Below are positions 61,307 through 64,000 of a stretch of DNA of 64,000 bases, one piece after another. Position 1 is the stretch's first letter; the number at the start of each line of letters is the position of its first letter. This stretch comes from Streptomyces fodineus (GTDB taxonomy: Bacteria; Actinomycetota; Actinomycetes; Streptomycetales; Streptomycetaceae). The notes below the pieces were generated by a model. It saw only the letters and a list, made by a program, of their open reading frames with translations. It ran no database searches and was not told the DNA's origin. The stretch lies in the NCBI RefSeq assembly GCF_001735805.1, contig NZ_CP017248.1, positions 310,001 to 374,000 on the forward strand. Reading direction: 5' to 3'. Made by a program: the position numbers and the translations under genes.

Positions 61307-62212
61307 TCAGCTGTGCGCAACGACCGCAACGGGGGCGGCGATGTGGTGCAGGGCGGCGTGAGTGACATGGCCGATGTGGGCACCGAACGAACCGGTGCGG
61401 ATGTGCCGGCCGACGACCACCAGGGAGGCGTCACGGGAATCGTCGACGAGGACCTGCGCGGCACTTCCGCACCGGCTCGCCTCGATGACCTCGGTGTCCG
61501 GGAACTTCTGCCGCCAGGGACGCAGCACCTTGCTCAGGAGGGTGACCTGACCGCGCTCCAGCGAGTCGTAGAGTTCGGCGTCGCCGGAGAAGCGGTAGAA
61601 GGAGGTCGGCGGCTCGGGCCAGGCGTGGACGGCCCGCAGAGGGGCTTGCCTGCGGGCGGCGGCGTCGAAGGCGAACTCCAGCAGCGTGTCGTCCGGGTGG
61701 TCGATGTCGAGACCGAGCACGACGGGCCGGAAGGGCGCGGCGGCGGACGGCACGCCCGCCGGATCCATCTTGTGCTCGTCAGCGGCTTGCTCCCCCGCGC
61801 GCACCAGCACCACCGGACGCTCGGCGCGGGTCACGACGCCGAGACTCACCGAGCCGACCATGAACGCGCTGAGCCCGCCGAGGCCCCGCGAGCCCAGCAC
61901 CAGCAGTTCGGCGAAGCCCGCCGCCTCGCACAGGACGTCGGCCACGGTCCCCGTGAGCTGCTCGGTGGTCACCGCGATGCCGGGGTGGCGCAGCCGGATG
62001 CCGTCCGCGGACTCGTGTGCCATCGCCTCGGCCCAGCGCCGGTAGGCGTCGGGGTCGAACAGCGGGGTCTCGGCCACGCGCCTGGGCACCGGCTCACAGA
62101 CGTGCACGATCTTCAGGGGGAGGCCACGCAGCAGCGCTTCGCGGGCCGCCCACTCGGCCGCGGCCCGGCTCTCGGGCGAGTCGTCGAGACCTACCGTGAC
62201 GGTTCGGGACAT
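61307..62212 (-). CDS. Tandem universal stress protein
   Basis: A 301-residue protein with two Usp domains (about 1-145 and 160-301). The first has TVTVGLDDSPESRAAAEWAAREALLRG and the ATP-binding LLVLGSRGLGGLSAFMVGSVSLGVV; the second has VVLGLDIDHPDDTLLEFAFDAAARR and LVVVGRHIRTGSFGAHIGHVTHAALHH, whose ATP motif is weaker. The ATG at 62212 begins MSRTVTVGLD. It is divergent from the CBS-domain gene. In actinobacteria such genes are typical of the DevR/OsdR-type hypoxia regulon, to which this likely belongs. Confidence 0.93.
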   Translation of the reverse strand: MSRTVTVGLDDSPESRAAAEWAAREALLRGLPLKIVHVCEPVPRRVAETPLFDPDAYRRWAEAMAHESADGIRLRHPGIAVTTEQLTGTVADVLCEAAGFAELLVLGSRGLGGLSAFMVGSVSLGVVTRAERPVVLVRAGEQAADEHKMDPAGVPSAAAPFRPVVLGLDIDHPDDTLLEFAFDAAARRQAPLRAVHAWPEPPTSFYRFSGDAELYDSLERGQVTLLSKVLRPWRQKFPDTEVIEASRCGSAAQVLVDDSRDASLVVVGRHIRTGSFGAHIGHVTHAALHHIAAPVAVVAHS

Positions 62213-62277
62213 GGTCTCCGCCTCCCGGGGGTGCACGTTTCGTCATCAGCGTGGAGCGACGGCGGTGCGTGGGGTCA

Positions 62278-62293
62278 GGGGCCACACGGCCCC
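62278..62293. promoter_or_regulatory. Inverted repeat GGGGCC-N4-GGCCCC
   Basis: GGGGCCACACGGCCCC (62278-62293), a perfect 6-bp dyad with a 4-bp spacer, lies between the divergent Usp and CBS-BON genes. It resembles the GGG-N-CCC type half-site pattern of DevR/OsdR response regulators; this is a pattern resemblance and not a demonstrated site. Confidence 0.5.
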
Positions 62294-62453
62294 CAACCGG
62301 GACCGACCGACCCCTGGACGCCGAGGCGCCGGACGGTCGCCGAGGCGCGCCGGACGGTCGTCCGAGGGGCCGGGCGGCCCATGGACCGCTCACGCCCTCC
62401 GGGCACACCCTGGAAGGAGCCGGACACCCCATCGAGGCCCTTACGGAGTCACC

Positions 62454-63110
62454 ATGTACGGCACTCCCGACATCGTCAGCGATGTCATGACCCAGACGGT
62501 CGCGGCCGTGGGGCGGCGCGCTCCCTTCAAGGAGATCGTCCAGCTGATGCAGGACTGGCAGGTCAGCGCCCTGCCCGTGCTGGAGGGCGAGGGCCGGGTG
62601 GTGGGCGTGGTCTCCGAGGCCGACCTGCTGCCCAAGGAAGAGCTCCGGGACGACCCTGATGTGGGCTATCTCCAGCTGCGGCAGCCCGTCGACATCGCGA
62701 AGGCCGGCGCCCTCACCGCGGGCGACCTCATGTCCTCGCCCGCCGTCACGGTCAGAGCGGACGCCACCCTCGCCGAGGCCGCGCGCACCATGGCCCGAGA
62801 GGGCGTCAAGAGGCTGCCCGTAGTGGACGACGCCGGTCTGCTGGCGGGTGTCGTCAGCCGGGCCGACCTGCTCAAGGTCTTCCTGCGCGATGACGAGGAC
62901 ATCGCCGAGGAGGTGCGGCGCGAGATCGCCTCGTACCTCTTCCCTCCGCCGTCGTCGGCCGTCCATGTGGAGGTGAACGACGGTGTCGTGACGCTCACCG
63001 GCCGGATCCGTGACGCCGCCCTCGTCCCTGTGGCCGCGCGGCTGGTCAGGTCGGTCGAAGGGGTGGTTGACGTGGAGTTCGACCTCGCTCACGACCCCGC
63101 AGCGCGATAG
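62454..63110 (+). CDS. CBS-pair and BON domain protein
   Basis: A 218-residue protein. Two CBS domains fill about residues 8-140 (IVSDVMTQTVAAVGRRAPFKEIVQLMQDWQVSALPVLE and LMSSPAVTVRADATLAEAARTMAREGVKRLPVVDDAG), and the C-terminal 60 residues form a BON domain (VHVEVNDGVVTLTGRIRD). CBS pairs bind adenosine nucleotides and may sense energy status; the BON part may contact membranes. The ATG follows GGAG. It is divergent from the Usp gene and, with it and Hsp20, makes up a stress or dormancy block. Confidence 0.93.
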   Translation: MYGTPDIVSDVMTQTVAAVGRRAPFKEIVQLMQDWQVSALPVLEGEGRVVGVVSEADLLPKEELRDDPDVGYLQLRQPVDIAKAGALTAGDLMSSPAVTVRADATLAEAARTMAREGVKRLPVVDDAGLLAGVVSRADLLKVFLRDDEDIAEEVRREIASYLFPPPSSAVHVEVNDGVVTLTGRIRDAALVPVAARLVRSVEGVVDVEFDLAHDPAAR

Positions 63111-63383
63111 CCGGACGGAGGCGGACCCCGCCGTCCACCGGACAGCCGCGGAACTGCTGGCCGCCGAAGCCGAACGAACGCGGCAGCCGGTCCGCGCCCG
63201 GCGCCGAAACCGGGTTCCCCGGATGCGGGATGAACTGGCCGCAGGCGAGCTGGCGTTGGAGAAGACCGAACGCGAAGAAGCCGTACGACGGCGATGGGCC
63301 GCCGCCCGCACCGCCCCGGACACCCTGGTCACGGCATGCCGACGGCGGGCCCGTCCGGGGCCCGCCGAACACCGTCAGCGATG

Positions 63384-63788
63384 TCAGTCGCCGTGCCGGA
63401 TCTCGATGTGCTTCGCCTCCGCCTTCTCGGCGCCCAGACCCACGCTGACGGTGAGCATGCCGTCGGTGTAGTCGGCCTGGACGTCGTCCTCGTCGGCGCC
63501 GGGCGGCAGCGTCACACTGCGGCTCACCGCGCCGTACCGGATCTCGTTGTGGTTCTTGTCGATGTCCCGTTCGGTGCGTTCGGCCTCGACCGTCAGTACA
63601 CCGTCACTGATGACGACGTCGATGTCCTCGGCAGCAATGCCGGGAAGCTCGGCGCGCATGACGTATCGGTCACCCTCCGTATAGTCCTCGATACGCAGAG
63701 CAGGCATCGAGAACTTGCTGGGGATGGCCTCGAACCAGTCCTGCATGTCCGGGAACGGGAACCTCTGCTTCCGTGCCAGTGTGGCCAT
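63384..63788 (-). CDS. Hsp20/alpha-crystallin small heat-shock protein
   Basis: A 134-residue small chaperone. The alpha-crystallin core reads RIEDYTEGDRYVMRAELPGIAAEDIDVVISDGVLTVEAERTERD, then IRYGAVSRSVTLPPGADEDDVQADYTDGMLTVSVG. The final I-x-I-like anchoring motif is HIEI. The ATG at 63788 has GGAGG upstream. It holds unfolded proteins in large oligomers without ATP. It is convergent with the CBS-BON gene and fits the stress block. Confidence 0.95.
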   Translation of the reverse strand: MATLARKQRFPFPDMQDWFEAIPSKFSMPALRIEDYTEGDRYVMRAELPGIAAEDIDVVISDGVLTVEAERTERDIDKNHNEIRYGAVSRSVTLPPGADEDDVQADYTDGMLTVSVGLGAEKAEAKHIEIRHGD

Positions 63789-63918
63789 CGCCGTACCTCC
63801 TCGGCGGTCGTCGCGTCTGCCGGCACTTCCAGTGCAGCGCCCCCGGTCCCCGGGTGCTGAGGCCGAACAGCCCATGGCGGATGCCCTGAAGTCCCTTTTC
63901 TCCCACATGTGTGCGGTC

Positions 63919-63936
63919 TGACCATGGCCATGGTCA
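63919..63936. promoter_or_regulatory. Perfect 18-bp palindrome near the end of the window
   Basis: TGACCATGGCCATGGTCA is a perfect palindrome 130 bp upstream of the Hsp20 start (minus strand), also overlapping any gene that starts to the right. It may be an operator, but the regulator is unknown. Confidence 0.5.
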
Positions 63937-64000
63937 TGTCCTACGTACGGGAGGACACTCGGGCGCGGCCCCAGCTGCGCGATCCGCCTGGACGGCGGAG

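Noticed and set aside
1..64000. tRNA genes as integration sites for the mobile segments
   Set aside because: No cloverleaf-like sequence with a recognisable anticodon arm and T-loop was spotted by eye next to the recombinase relic or the IS elements; a covariance-model scan would be needed to be certain.

Overview
The sequence is very GC-rich, with strong G/C bias at third codon positions, many GTG starts and typical Streptomyces-type families. The most telling landmark is a tap-tpg gene pair (telomere-associated protein and telomere terminal protein, 4.9-7.6 kb). That pair is specific to linear replicons of Streptomyces and close relatives, so the window most likely comes from a subtelomeric arm of a linear chromosome or from a linear plasmid. 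The dense insertion-sequence load and many decayed genes fit this. No tRNA, rRNA or CRISPR array was recognised.

Layout. 0-3 kb: an old-yellow-enzyme reductase behind paired operators, then a TetR regulator divergent from an MDR-type oxidoreductase. 3-4 kb: an IS701-like transposase relic. 4-8 kb: a methyltransferase and tap-tpg. 8-10 kb: a truncated phosphotransferase and a MarR-MFS efflux pair. 10-12.3 kb: an intact IS630 element (copy 1) and a deleted IS5 transposase. 12.7-16.4 kb: a broken aldo/keto reductase, an FMN reductase with a divergent XRE regulator, and a decayed serine recombinase with a candidate resolution site. 16.4-20.5 kb: a four-gene redox/hydrolase operon divergent from a TetR gene. 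20.7-24.5 kb: Tn3 and IS110 relics and two inverted ISL2-type IS5 elements around a frameshifted membrane gene. 24.6-26.9 kb: a DUF1772/TetR pair and an APH-like kinase. 27.5-31.6 kb: a two-repeat Myb/SANT protein, a membrane-anchored Mrr-like nuclease with a small repeat protein, and a membrane/Cys-motif pair. 31.7-36.1 kb: a 1473-residue CHAT-protease-like protein divergent from that pair. 36-46 kb: patatin/TetR, AraC, secreted proteins, a decayed LysR next to an SDR, and a HAD fragment. 46-48.2 kb: a methyltransferase framed by inverted IS ends, and an ornithine carbamoyltransferase. 49.1-54.8 kb: a tightly coupled operon (GlxA-type regulator, TPP enzyme, SRPBCC protein, KAS III-like enzyme, HisC-like aminotransferase, small ORF). 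55-58.5 kb: a SpoIIE-type phosphatase and a type III polyketide synthase. 58.8-64 kb: a stress/dormancy-type block (PPDK fragment, USPs, CBS-BON protein, Hsp20) interrupted by IS630 copy 2.

How the parts work together. Small redox or efflux genes are repeatedly paired with a divergent or upstream regulator, with visible palindromic operators between them. Two loci deserve most attention as possibly undescribed systems. The first is the CHAT protein with its divergent Cys-motif/membrane partners, close to a membrane nuclease, which looks like a conflict or programmed-response module. The second is the 49-55 kb operon, which looks like a compact biosynthetic pathway built around a KAS III homologue whose catalytic His is replaced by Asn. 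The two IS630 copies, almost identical and inverted 49 kb apart, bracket nearly all of this and could allow the whole block to invert.
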